A DNA stretch of 64,000 nt from Cerrena zonata (Eukaryota; Basidiomycota; Agaricomycetes; Polyporales; Cerrenaceae). Location: NCBI GenBank assembly GCA_038087015.1, contig JASBNA010000001.1, positions 682,001-746,000 of the forward strand, given 5' to 3'. Shown here in pieces: positions 37,801 to 45,716 of the stretch; position 1 is the first letter of the stretch; every line of letters starts with the position of its first letter. The translations under genes and the position numbers were made by a program. The notes beneath the pieces are model-generated. The model saw only the letters and a list, made by a program, of their open reading frames with translations, was not told where the DNA came from and did no database searches.

Positions 37801-40287
37801 CGTACACCTTCACCGGAACCTACCGGCGCTCTCGATCCTGACACTGGTGAGAAAGAAGCGGAGGGCGTGTATCCAGTTGTTTTACCGCCCGAACGACGCT
37901 TTCTTGACCTCGTCAATGTGTCTGTGAATCCGGGTATCAGCCTCGAAGACTCACTTCGAGGACGCTACCTAGAAGACGCGTTCTATCAACGCATTCTAGA
38001 GAAACCCATTCAGTTCAAGAACTTTACCTGCACCAAAGACGGACTGGTCTTTCTTCATGAACGATCCAAGCTCTTATTATGCATACCAAATGTCCACATT
38101 GATGAACGATCAGCAAGGGAGGTGGTTATATCCCATGCTCACTCTCTACTAGCCCATCTAGGTCCTGACAAGACATTGGGACTCCTGCGAGACCATGTAT
38201 GGTGGAAGACTATGGTACATGATGTCCGTACCTTCTGTGAGTCTTGCATGACTTGCCGGCGTAGTAAGCCTAGTAACCAGAAGCCTTATGGATTACTGAA
38301 TCCTCTAGAGGTACCTATGGTACCCTGGGAGTCAATTGGTATTGACTTTGTAGGCCCTCTCCCTGAATCACGAAATCGGGATAGTGTCTTTGATTCTATC
38401 ACAGTGATCATTTGCTTACTCTCAGGTATGGTACACCTTATTCCCAGTCGGACCAACTACACGGCTAAGAATGTTGCGGAGTTGATCTTTAGTGAGGTCT
38501 ACAAGCATCATGGCATCCCACGCGCAATCATCAGTGATCGGGACAGCCTTTTCACAAGTATCTTCTGGACCCATCTACACCAACTACTCGGCGTCCAGCT
38601 CCGTATGTCTAGCGCATACCATCCCGAATCTGACGGATCTACAGAAAGGGCCAATAGGACAATAACACAGATGTTACGACAGTGTATCTCACCCAACCAA
38701 CGAGATTGGGTGAGTAAGCTCCCTGCGATAGAATTTGCTATTAACACGGCTCGATCTGATAGTACCGGTTATGCCCCCTTCTTCCTGAATACGGGACGAA
38801 TGCCTCGGGCAATGGTATGGGACAATCCGAACACTGATGAATACCCAGCGGTGCGAACATACGCTCAAAAAGTCAAGTACGCTATTATGTCCGCTCACGA
38901 CAGTATCTTAGCAGCGCGAGTCAAGCAAACTCGGGATGCAAATCGACGACGACGCGCGGCTCCCTTCGGAAAGGGTGATCTGATTTATTTGTCAACCAAG
39001 AACATATCCCTACCTAAGGGATTGGCTCGGAAACTCATACCCAAGTTCATTGGTCCTTACAAGATCACTGAGGACTTCAAAAATAACTCCTACCGTGTTC
39101 AGTTACCCGCTAATTTGAAGCGACGTGGAATACACGATGTATTCCATTCTTCCCTACTTCGGATCCACAAGCCTAATGACGATAGGCTTTTTCCGGGAAG
39201 ACTCGACAGTCAGATCGCGGAACTTGAAGATCAAGATGAGGAGTGGGCAATCGATAAGTTTATTTCCCATCAAGGATCAGGACGGACAGCTCTTCTGGAA
39301 GCGGTATGGAAGTCGGGTGACAAAACGTGGGTCCCTGTCACCTCAGTTCAACGACTAGCAGCGTTGAAAACGTACCTGGAACTATACGGCGTAATGGACG
39401 CCAAGGATTTACCGGATGGTAAGGGAACGCCACCAACTGATGACCCACAGGTTTTTCTAGGGAGCATGATGTTTTTCATGTCTCACCGACTTATAAGAAC
39501 TTATGGTGGTCGTGCTATTCCTTCAAGGGATCAATTTTCTCTCCTTCTAGATTTATCCCGACCTGCTCTCAATCTCTTTACTCCCACCGACTCCTCTACC
39601 CGTACTACCATGGCCATTGGTTTTAGACACCCATGGGTCACGATGGCCGACTCTACTCGGGATGTGTTCATCACCGATCCTGAGTCCAACGCCATTACCA
39701 TTTGGACCGCTAGCCAGTTCCTCAGTTGTTGTGCCCACGATCGTAGCCTTCGATCGGCCACCTTCTCTCCAGAAGAATTGGATCCTACCCCTGGCGGTTA
39801 TGAGGAGCTCCGCCTTCTCTGGAATGCGGAATCGACCTGTCCATTCGGTTTCAGCTTCATCGATGACAGCGATGATGATGCGGTTACCCTCCACAAGGAG
39901 ACCATCCCCGAAAACTTCCTCCAGCCCCTCATCGTTGCTGGTAACCCCTCTCGCTCTGACGGCGAAATCGATCCCGAGCTGGCTCGCGGGGCACTTCAGC
40001 TCGTTGCCCAACAGAGCATCCGCGCGGCCGAGGCCAGGAAGCAGGCCATTACCACCCGTCGCAACAAACGTGACTTCGCCGCCGCTTTAGACTCCGCCAA
40101 AACTATTGCCTCTCGGGCTCGTCGCAACTCTAAGCCACCCGCGGCTGGACCGTCTAAACGTATTCGCACCGCTTCTGTTTCCCGTGGTCGTAAGACCAAT
40201 ATGAAGCGTATCGACACCGAATCCGACTACGATGACGGAGATGCTATCATGACCGTAAAGGATTCCGACTCCACCAAATCCAAGTAG
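31846..40287 (+). CDS. Element 1 gag-pol polyprotein (single 2813-residue ORF)
   Basis: One frame encodes all retrotransposon functions. In order (approximate residues): disordered Ser/Lys-rich N-terminus to 420; gag capsid-like domain 430-600 (KPEKYSGELDAKVYTKWVHS); zinc knuckle CFICKEPGHFSRNC at about 684; an acidic linker; aspartic protease with ALVDSGSLSDFM at about 1203; reverse transcriptase with YLDDIIIYSDS at about 1525; RNase H from about 1675 (LVTDGSMGG); a basic linker of about 200 residues; integrase zinc finger (HSLLAHLG.. CESCMTCRR) at 2095-2140 and DDE core (IDFVGP, ISDRDSLF, ESDGSTERANR) at 2166-2261; GIHDVFHSSLLRIH and a chromodomain-like segment to about 2520. A further 290-residue C-terminal extension ends in a basic Arg/Lys tail. 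No stop or frameshift separates gag from pol. Confidence 0.95.
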   Translation: MTSRYNLRTRANSAPHSPPMVEQGIPGAFSTPANTTTRTELSASVLTTLTTPGSPLVSPRVTASEVKPGLSYSQVTASRSPSPSAGESPVADIESNSDGSREQVEEKLHVRFEGDLTHSDNGNGVWTPVSHKRRNHSPVGYTPIPKKGIASVKGGQDADLKGGSLSAFDATSTQRKGKMVDPSNWGAVNIPADELDTKAQQEELNKYAPPLDEDTNIFVLPHNDPDFNIEEQRKAFEAWKRARNGKDPSAPSTSKATRAVPSTSKTISLEPLVAEVPSEPKEKNPPIKGEGIDSISAVQKEKKIKKRKKSAGKAEFIVAEALASNGPSLGSVKRSKRESETKGTPSEQISTNGYLGVALKKSRKKSNRKKESSSESDSSESESSSGGPSESDPSNSEPSDSDPYDMTDSASSDNESEHHSQHKKKSGKPYLKPEKPEKYSGELDAKVYTKWVHSTKIFLLAHRIPNGTLSSAVARFLDGRAYDFYTNTLVRKPKWGLNRIFIELFNYCFPMDYQLRMHEDLQSFEQGGLSVRDYAHELESLLSMVGPTKKKQRVLRLWQGLNKSVQRELWKARLSPLRSSWRRVLRNAEYIEASRRVGETLGGPHPSKNGGSHRNPPKRSYPVSQGNNSRPSRPQENSRQISGRQKADFKNGRRHTSSGRQHGPPRTTQLSEKEKDELRAANKCFICKEPGHFSRNCPQANTMRSNKKGRPPGVPAYSMEPDFSRVEALQELMDSTVHLDELVLNSVSLDIGSDVDEDVLSDSESSEDGHAWRSDGEDSWDFVYRNLYRDPVQSGGATTRTIIDLRPLVSPEDAMHSCPHDTIPDDFWDDMPALQSVSETEDEDTDCSSRERTGEDTSRDDDQLDDYHDDHDSNAGGESLPISENNVVLGEESGEHVPIRSTDLSDKVTNMSAWDKARVQRPSRFTKTKEKKSNFGVAMEYHAAHLLKESGPYTKSPLISGDSDLITGSFLVYRCDEYQYVITHEELDEGIFCPAEYLKDPHFDLPVWFQSVLDERYLSEFGPAVPTLIQASNAWRVACLLNKYGSTSDMPDRFLCQELEDGSVMVQDTYLAILVMIPSIYVNCPYYDVVDDYSLMACFAIDEMEGGTPFHIENLHGELINLFALPVDYSPCLKDLPRKQKASLTSHLAPQLIELNTIAGPSGKPEPIAAVQRNAAMPRDFRRLLPEPIIIVVQVNGHPARALVDSGSLSDFMSVKVAHQLGITPVELQKPLPVQLAVQGSRAKISTGCKANLSYQTISEPRYFDLINLLNYDLILGTPFMFQHQVVIGLNPTTVVIGSAISLPIRGKKVRVLESRAADILEDAIETARRHLREYAAPICREASDAPLPPLRAINHTIPLKDPTKVYSWRPAKCPDAHRESWVEKRDAYLKSGRWKMTSARNTSPMLLLTKPGTGIKGIPPRLRVVADLRERNANTHKLTSPLPDMEGILRRASRKRYRSLIDGKDAYEHIRVAPEHVDRTVMATPDGNMVSLVMQQGDCNAVATYQSLMNYIFGPFIGVFMDVYLDDIIIYSDSLEDHVRNCKTVIDILKREKLYLSATKLNFLAVEFKVLGRILDKDGIRMDPSKVDSVLNWKIPTSKDLLRGFLGSVGYLADDIATVRIPMGILSQLTSNDVSYKWEYTHQRAFDEVKRLVHAHREHRRVPLNYAKEAPPIWLVTDGSMGGIAGVVSQGESWHKGRIAAFFSAKLSSAQTNYAVHEIEMLAGVEAMLRHRDILLGCSFTWVTDHKGLVHLLKQRNLSGRQARWLEKILEFDFTVEYVPGVDNVLADALSRIYTEDRPGTVRDSSEYTEYDDDGRTRAALESLAISMPVLVDVEAMAAQPAGVRRSSRQAKATMPRAALVATTDADFALEKRRSDRPAHNGRGRTSRVQRVAQAMPPHQQASSGEQMARTSGTMAVSSPSSTGMTGRRSQRRKKTPVEGAETGRPETAKEFGKRIKRVVLRVAERTAERQEGEGEQERQEKDVRTPSPEPTGALDPDTGEKEAEGVYPVVLPPERRFLDLVNVSVNPGISLEDSLRGRYLEDAFYQRILEKPIQFKNFTCTKDGLVFLHERSKLLLCIPNVHIDERSAREVVISHAHSLLAHLGPDKTLGLLRDHVWWKTMVHDVRTFCESCMTCRRSKPSNQKPYGLLNPLEVPMVPWESIGIDFVGPLPESRNRDSVFDSITVIICLLSGMVHLIPSRTNYTAKNVAELIFSEVYKHHGIPRAIISDRDSLFTSIFWTHLHQLLGVQLRMSSAYHPESDGSTERANRTITQMLRQCISPNQRDWVSKLPAIEFAINTARSDSTGYAPFFLNTGRMPRAMVWDNPNTDEYPAVRTYAQKVKYAIMSAHDSILAARVKQTRDANRRRRAAPFGKGDLIYLSTKNISLPKGLARKLIPKFIGPYKITEDFKNNSYRVQLPANLKRRGIHDVFHSSLLRIHKPNDDRLFPGRLDSQIAELEDQDEEWAIDKFISHQGSGRTALLEAVWKSGDKTWVPVTSVQRLAALKTYLELYGVMDAKDLPDGKGTPPTDDPQVFLGSMMFFMSHRLIRTYGGRAIPSRDQFSLLLDLSRPALNLFTPTDSSTRTTMAIGFRHPWVTMADSTRDVFITDPESNAITIWTASQFLSCCAHDRSLRSATFSPEELDPTPGGYEELRLLWNAESTCPFGFSFIDDSDDDAVTLHKETIPENFLQPLIVAGNPSRSDGEIDPELARGALQLVAQQSIRAAEARKQAITTRRNKRDFAAALDSAKTIASRARRNSKPPAAGPSKRIRTASVSRGRKTNMKRIDTESDYDDGDAIMTVKDSDSTKSK

Positions 40288-40318
40288 GACTTCCGAATGA
40301 AGGTCCTAGGAGGGCGTA

Positions 40319-40584
40319 TGTAGCGGGACCATGTGACGAGATGAGATGAGTCGGGGACTTGGGACTGATGACTTACGACTGCCGGATGGTATGTCTTGGA
40401 GGTGACTCGATATGAGTAGGGATGACTCGATTAGCGGTACCGGGACATACGGACGGTAGTTATATAACCAGTAGAGTAGTTTAGGTTCGTTAGCTTAGCT
40501 TCAAATCGACAACTTACCCCAGTCTTTGCGAAGTGTGACTTGAACAGTGTGACGCGAGTGATCTTGCTTGACACCAGCGTCACA
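40319..40584 (+). repeat. 3' LTR of Element 1
   Basis: 266 bp, 265 identical to the left LTR. Preceded by the polypurine-like CTAGGAGGGCGTA (40306-40318) and followed by the GGCTC duplication at 40585-40589. Confidence 0.97.
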
Positions 40585-40589
40585 GGCTC
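40585..40589. repeat. Target-site duplication of Element 1, right copy (GGCTC)
   Basis: Same five bases as 31321-31325. Confidence 0.95.
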
Positions 40590-40662
40590 TCTTGCGCGAA
40601 GCGCGGCCCGGCCCGTCCCGGAGATTGCACTGGAGGTGTGGAAGACAGACCGGTGGGCTCAA
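40590..40662. other. Short host segment between Element 1 and the Helitron
   Basis: 73 nt of GC-rich sequence (GCGCGAAGCGCGGCCCGGCC) that belongs to neither element as delimited here. It should be continuous with 56480 onward in a strain without the Helitron. Confidence 0.5.
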
Positions 40663-40704
40663 TCTATATATACAATATTGAGTATTACCACATGTATTAT
40701 ATAT

Positions 40705-40737
40705 CGTTGGAAAGCGGCTGACGAGCGCTTTCCAACG
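40705..40737. repeat. Perfect 12-bp palindrome near the Helitron left end
   Basis: CGTTGGAAAGCG (40705-40716) and its exact reverse complement CGCTTTCCAACG (40726-40737) flank a 9-nt loop, 42 nt inside the proposed left terminus. Such a hairpin could mark the nicking or strand-transfer region. Confidence 0.7.
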
Positions 40738-42318
40738 CAGTTTGAACCATATCGATCGCTCCAGGAATAAGAGAACTATTCCAAGATCGGTTTCCATCTA
40801 CTGCAATCACATACTATCAGATTGGTGCAATCCTTCTCTTCCTCAGACCACCACCTTTCCCTTACCCTTATTAGTTCTCATTGGTGAGTTCAGGATTGCT
40901 GAGGTTCATCTACCATATGTCTGACTGTATCTTCATACTCTGTAGAATACACTACGTGATTTTGCAGGGTTCAAAGGAGATTGTGACCTTGAGTAGGTGC
41001 TAATCCACAGACTTTTGGTGATTGAAGACTATACAGCAAGCCTTTTGTGAAGTTCTACCTCCCTGACCTCTCTTTACGAGTTGTTTGTCGGTTGCACCTT
41101 GAACCTCTCTCAAAAGTACGTGTTGACTGGAGATTGAGTTGGCGGGCTCCCATGGGTTTTTACTCCAGCGAGTTTAAAGTTGCCTCTCCTTTCATTATTT
41201 GAAAGTCGCTCCTGAGGTACCACGTCGTAGCTGCGTCCCTTCTTTCATACAATTGGAGGTGAGACAGGCATCACCTTGCGACTGCTCCAATGTTACCTCA
41301 GCATATTCACATTCCAGCCAAGTAAGTATTGTTATTATAATCAATTTGATTTAACTGATAATCAAATATAGTGAAGATTTTGGACCCCCTGGACCCTCTG
41401 GACCCCCTGGACCCCCTGGACTTCCTGGACCCCCTGGACTTCCTGGACCCTCTGGATCTTTTGAACCCTCAAATCCAAATTTTGCTCTGTATGTAAAAAT
41501 AAAATAAAATATCATAATGTTATTAATTTATTTTAGAAATCGTCGATCACTCTCTTTAGAGTATATGACACCACCTCTCAATCAGAATCCTCCTTTTCAG
41601 CCTCCTGCATCTATGCATTTTGAAGAACAGCCAAGGTATTAATGCCTAATAATTTTCTTATTTCTTTAAATAATTATCTATTTTAGAACTCCATCACCTC
41701 CATCACCTTTATCATCTGAAACCTCTCCACAACGTAACACACGTCATGGACGTCGTGCTGAACGATTGACCCGAGTTATGACAAGTCCTCAACATCGTCG
41801 TGAACCTTCTCAACAAAATATACCACCACCTTCACAGTTGCCTCCTATTCCATTTATGCTGCATCAGCCACAACATATGTAGATTTATATTTTGTTTATA
41901 TATTGCTTATTGCTTATTCTAATTTATATTATATCTTTAGCTATTCATATTCCCTCACCTATTTCAACTCCCTCACCTCTTTCATCATTTGAAACAGTTG
42001 AAGTTAATGGTCAAAATGTTCGCCTTAATCGGCAATTGGCTAATATGGTTACCGCTATGCAATCAGTACATGCACCACAACTTCAGCCACGAAGAAGACG
42101 TGCAAGAGGTGAACAGGCACAACCTGTACAGTCACCTCCAGCAGCTCATAATCTTGCTGAACGACTGGCAGCTTTGAATCAACCTGGTGCTCCACAGCTT
42201 CAGGTATTTCGGACAAGACAGCGTTTGCATCAGCCACCACGTCCACATACATCTCCACCTATGCCAAATCAACCACTACATCCACAGCCACCATTTCCTG
42301 TACAAAACAGACCACCTA

Positions 42319-42405
42319 TCCCTCCTGCTCCTCCTGCTCCTCCTGCCCCTCCTGCTCCTCCTGCCCCTCCTGCTCCTCCTGCCCCTCCTGCTCCTCCTCC
42401 ATGGC
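42319..42405 (+). repeat. Proline-coding tandem repeat within the Helitron gene
   Basis: CCTGCTCCTCCTGC-type units repeat about six or seven times, encoding PAPPAPPAP. A second CCACCTCCA-rich run (42536-42625) encodes polyproline. Both are likely to vary in copy number. Confidence 0.8.
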
Positions 42406-42689
42406 CACGTTCAGTATCACCTCATTCATCACCACTTTGGTTTCCATATTCACCATTACCTTCACCATCACCACCACCTCCTTCACCACAAATGCCACTC
42501 TCACCAATATTATCATTGCCACCACCATTGTCATCTCCACCTCCACCTCCACCTCCACCTCTATCTCCATCTCCACCTCCACCATCTCCACCACCTCCAC
42601 CTCCACCTCCACCACCTCCACCTACTATTCCTATGGCACGACGGCCTTTTTCATGGAGAACAGTTGATCCACATTCTTTGGATCAAATG

Positions 42690-42694
42690 TCTTT
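42690..42694. repeat. Target-site duplication of Element 2, left copy (TCTTT)
   Basis: Matches 52127-52131 exactly and lies inside a codon of the Helitron gene. Confidence 0.95.
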
Positions 42695-43253
42695 TGTTAC
42701 GCGGTAGAGCCGATGTAACGTAGTCAAAGTCTAAGTCAAAGATGTTGAGTAGGAATAGGGACTTGGTTATCCTAAACCTAAGACGAGAGTTCACTCTAGT
42801 CACTCGGTACGGTTCTCTGAGGTTCAAGTCCGCAGACTCTAGCGAGCCTTGGGCACAGGCGAAGCTGGCCAAGTCAAGCAGGCAGAGGGTCAGGAGTTAC
42901 AGGGGTAAATCCACGTAGATTCAGTCTGGGGAATCGGTGAGTTACAGGCTGTCCTTAAGTACTACTGAGAACAATGGGAAAGGGGATCTCGGAGGGAAGG
43001 TGATGGAATCCGATAGAAGGCGGAGGAAGTAGGGAAGTGCAGAAGAACGGGTATAGGTCCCCTTCGTGGGAAGTGTTGCGACTACCTAATGGGGCTGTTA
43101 AGAAAGCGAAGCTTGTAGGGTTACAGCTACAATGGTGGAGTTGGGGTGACGAGTAAGAGTTAATCAGAGAATAGTTAGGTCGTGCTTTGGGTTTCTGTGG
43201 TTAAGGAAAGTAAGTGTCTAGAAAAAAGTAGTTCGTATCTGGAGTGTGTAACA
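42695..43253 (-). repeat. LTR of Element 2 (3' LTR in element orientation)
   Basis: 559 bp, 558 identical to 51568-52126. The 6-bp terminal inverted repeat TGTTAC/GTAACA is complete. The single difference (43147) is TpG here versus CpG in the other copy. Confidence 0.96.
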
Positions 43254-43296
43254 TTAGCTCCCTCCTAGGGATGTTCATCCTCGAACATAGGAGATC

Positions 43297-44778
43297 TCAA
43301 TAATCCCCTACGGGTTCATCTGTGATGTTGCTGGTTGCGACGTCATCAAACGGGTATGGTTCTTCGGTGGTGGTGGGGCTAACAATCCGTTGAAGTGGGA
43401 ATGCAGGAGCAGGAGGGTTTGTTGGTGATCGGTAATTGGTAAAGAGTGGTAAACCGACAGTGTCTGCTATAGTACCTCGTCGAGGCTTTGGGGCTTTCAC
43501 AGTGGGAGATGGTGGTGCAGATTGCGAGGAGGATGCCAACGGGGAACTGGGACGCATATTTGGTGGGAACCAAAGGGTGGCAGGGCTCCAGTGCTCATAC
43601 TGGTAGGTCTGAATATCGGTCCAATCCTTCATACAGGAACACCACTTCGTCTTTATCTCGATGTTGGGGTTTCGTTTGTCCTTGTCATCTTGTGCAATGG
43701 TGTCGAAGGGAGCTTCATGATCTACGGATTTGGGGCGGTACCATGAGTCCCAGTCAAAGTATCCATGTCGAGAGTGAAGGTGGTAGAGGGCTTGGACGAA
43801 TTCCTTGTGAGTGGTGAAATGGGCACGCTGGTATTCACGGTAGACCCATCGCTGCCAAGTAACATCCCCGGGCACGCGAGGGAAGTGTTCGATAGGAGCT
43901 TCCCAATGCCGGTCTTGTCCTAAGTCGTCATCTCGTCCCAAGGCGTCGACTCCTAATTCTTCGCCTCCCATGGTCACAAAATCATCCCCTTGCTCACCAT
44001 CGTGTTCGGGGAAAATAACGACGGAATGTCCCTGCCACTGGGCACGGACTTGGAAATCCCGCAGGAAATCTGGTTTGCTGATGGGTGGTGATAGGTGATA
44101 CATTCCTTGTTCTCCATATTCGTCGGCGATGAAAACCCGACGAAGGTTGTACGGTATGTATGCTGGGAGGGAAAGGTCGTCAGGTTCCAGGGTCCTAACT
44201 CGCAGCATTGGCGCAGCGTCGTGCCGGTTGTTAGCGCTTCCTATGTAGTATATTCTGCTTCGATAGTCACCAGGCATAGGGTTGGTGGTAGTAAACGGGT
44301 TGGTTGCGTTTGGGTGTCGGAACTTCCGTCCCTCCAGGAATCCTTCGAGGAGAGCACGGGCATGTCGGGCTGCTAAAGAGGCTCGCCTTTGAGCTCGGTT
44401 TGTCTTTTGAGCAACTAACTCCAGGTATCGATAGAAGTCGGCGCTGGGAGTATCAGGGAATCGTTGGATGAACCATGATCCGGCTTGATCCAATGGTTTG
44501 AACGATTCGTCCAGTTCGCTGATGATGTCAACAAGTGCATGAAGGACGTCGTTGGTCAGGGTGATGGTGAGGGGGGTGTCAGCATCGCATCGGCGAATGG
44601 GATTCTCTCCCCAGGTGAGATCAATGTTGGCAGTTTGGTAACTCATTGAGGCTGGGGCGATAGAAATTGGCCAAGGGGGTGTGGCTGGTGGTCTGGGAGG
44701 GGTGCAGAGGCAGATAGTCTTGGGTCGTGGCTTCGAGGGGGTTATATACCTCAGCCCTCCGTATTGGTAGGTGGTCAT
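43297..44778 (-). CDS. Element 2 ORF-C, env-position protein of unknown function
   Basis: A 493-codon ORF beginning MTTYQYGGLRYITPSKPRPK at 44778, whose ATG overlaps the stop of ORF-B (ATGA). It continues with LTNDVLHALVDIISELDESF, YRYLELVAQKTNRAQRRASL, YIPYNLRRVFIADEYGEQGM, TWQRWVYREYQRAHFTTHKE and KWCSCMKDWTDIQTYQYEHW, a plausible globular mix, then a disordered tail ending at TAG/TAA near 43297. No signal peptide or membrane segment is visible, so it is not a typical envelope. The same frame stays open upstream to 45807, but that extension is Ser/Thr/His/Arg-rich and looks like an out-of-frame shadow of ORF-A and ORF-B. Unrecognised family. Confidence 0.7.
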   Translation of the reverse strand: MTTYQYGGLRYITPSKPRPKTICLCTPPRPPATPPWPISIAPASMSYQTANIDLTWGENPIRRCDADTPLTITLTNDVLHALVDIISELDESFKPLDQAGSWFIQRFPDTPSADFYRYLELVAQKTNRAQRRASLAARHARALLEGFLEGRKFRHPNATNPFTTTNPMPGDYRSRIYYIGSANNRHDAAPMLRVRTLEPDDLSLPAYIPYNLRRVFIADEYGEQGMYHLSPPISKPDFLRDFQVRAQWQGHSVVIFPEHDGEQGDDFVTMGGEELGVDALGRDDDLGQDRHWEAPIEHFPRVPGDVTWQRWVYREYQRAHFTTHKEFVQALYHLHSRHGYFDWDSWYRPKSVDHEAPFDTIAQDDKDKRNPNIEIKTKWCSCMKDWTDIQTYQYEHWSPATLWFPPNMRPSSPLASSSQSAPPSPTVKAPKPRRGTIADTVGLPLFTNYRSPTNPPAPAFPLQRIVSPTTTEEPYPFDDVATSNITDEPVGDY

Positions 44779-45335
44779 GTCAGTGGTACAGCTTGAGCGG
44801 CGGCGGTAGCTAGTAATTCCAGCGGAGTTGGATCGGAGACTTTGATGTTCTTTCGTCGTTGCTTCGCCCGCTTCTTCTTTGATGACAGGTGATGGTGAAT
44901 GCCATTGGTCTCGAAGCCTCGGCTTCTGAGGCTTCGTTCTACGGATTGGGAAAGTAGTGAGTTCGTACTGTGCACGGGGAATGGCAGAGATCTGGTTGCC
45001 ATCTGACGAAATTGATGAATCCGGGGTTTCCACAAGTTGGGATTTGATCGTGTGGGTCGATTGTCGCTCCATGTCTTCCGATCCAATACAGAAGGACTCG
45101 TCTGGGCTAACAGGTCTATTGCGGCATGCAAATGTCCTAGGGCAAGAACCGAACTGGCCCATGCTGGATCTTGTGGAGAGCGTGGATGGAAGGGGAGGTG
45201 TACAGCCAACGAAGTGGTGCAGGCAGCAATTGCCTGATAGGTTGTGGAAATGAGGTCGTCTGAGTCTGGTTCTGGGGTTCGATTTGCAGATAGTTCGGTG
45301 GCAAGGGTGTTTTCGAATTGTGGTACCTTGGTCAT
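44775..45335 (-). CDS. Element 2 ORF-B, unknown 186-residue protein
   Basis: Begins MTKVPQFENTLATELSANRT. It contains a helical, hydrophobic-patterned middle (TTYQAIAACTTSLAVHLPF and WASSVLALGHLHAAIDLLAQ) and a basic region (LSSKKKRAKQRRKNIKVSD) resembling a nuclear localisation signal. Its stop codon overlaps the start of ORF-C by the tetranucleotide ATGA (44775-44778), a geometry known to support termination-reinitiation in other systems. It begins 6 nt after the end of ORF-A. No family recognised. Confidence 0.6.
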   Translation of the reverse strand: MTKVPQFENTLATELSANRTPEPDSDDLISTTYQAIAACTTSLAVHLPFHPRSPQDPAWASSVLALGHLHAAIDLLAQTSPSVLDRKTWSDNRPTRSNPNLWKPRIHQFRQMATRSLPFPVHSTNSLLSQSVERSLRSRGFETNGIHHHLSSKKKRAKQRRKNIKVSDPTPLELLATAAAQAVPLT

Positions 45336-45341
45336 GCCAAT

Positions 45342-45716
45342 TCAGCGGTTTGCAGGCGCACCTGCCCTTCCTGGAGTATATGGCGGAGGTGGTTGTTGCT
45401 GGTTTCTGGGTTGAGGTGGGTGTATCGTTGGTGGAGTGCGAATTTGTCGCGATGCCCTTTCGAGTAGTCCTTGAGCCTCGAGTAGGTATAACCTGGCCAG
45501 GCACAGTAGTGCTCGGGTTTCTGCAGTCGTGGAGGTGGCGTGTTCTAGTACTGCCTTGGTAAGGCGCAGAGGGATTGCAATACTTTGTGCTGATCCTTCG
45601 ATCACTGAGGCTGAGTATGCTGGAGTGGGCACTAGGTATGGAGTTGGGCGAGGCACGTAGCTGGGCATGTGCTGTCGAAGGGGTGGCATTGCAATGGCTG
45701 TGTCTTGTTGAGTCAA
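45342..45716 (-). CDS. Element 2 ORF-A, unknown 124-residue protein
   Basis: Begins MTQQDTAIAMPPLRQHMPSY, 121 nt after the pol stop. The middle is an amphipathic helix (STTAETRALLCLARLYLLEA then QGLLERASRQ), and the C-terminus is proline-rich. It ends six bases before ORF-B. The helix-rich pattern with a basic/proline tail suggests a protein or nucleic-acid binding role, but I recognise no family. Confidence 0.55.
   Translation of the reverse strand: MTQQDTAIAMPPLRQHMPSYVPRPTPYLVPTPAYSASVIEGSAQSIAIPLRLTKAVLEHATSTTAETRALLCLARLYLLEAQGLLERASRQIRTPPTIHPPQPRNQQQPPPPYTPGRAGAPANR

Larger units (their letters stand above)
31326..40584 (+). mobile_element. Element 1: complete Ty3/gypsy LTR retrotransposon
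   Basis: A full-length 9259-bp element. It has two 266-bp LTRs (TGTAGC..GTCACA), a perfect 5-bp target-site duplication GGCTC at 31321-31325 and 40585-40589, a purine-rich CTAGGAGGGCG just before the right LTR, and one uninterrupted gag-pol frame. The LTRs differ only at one position (G at 31510, A at 40503), implying a recent insertion. No PBS beginning with TGG follows the left LTR, so ordinary tRNA 3'-end priming is not evident. With every catalytic motif intact this copy may still be mobile. Confidence 0.96.

Noticed and set aside
42187..42723. His/Leu-rich and Val/Glu-rich ORFs over the proline repeats
   Set aside because: They are frame shadows of the CCT/CCA repeat in the Helitron gene.
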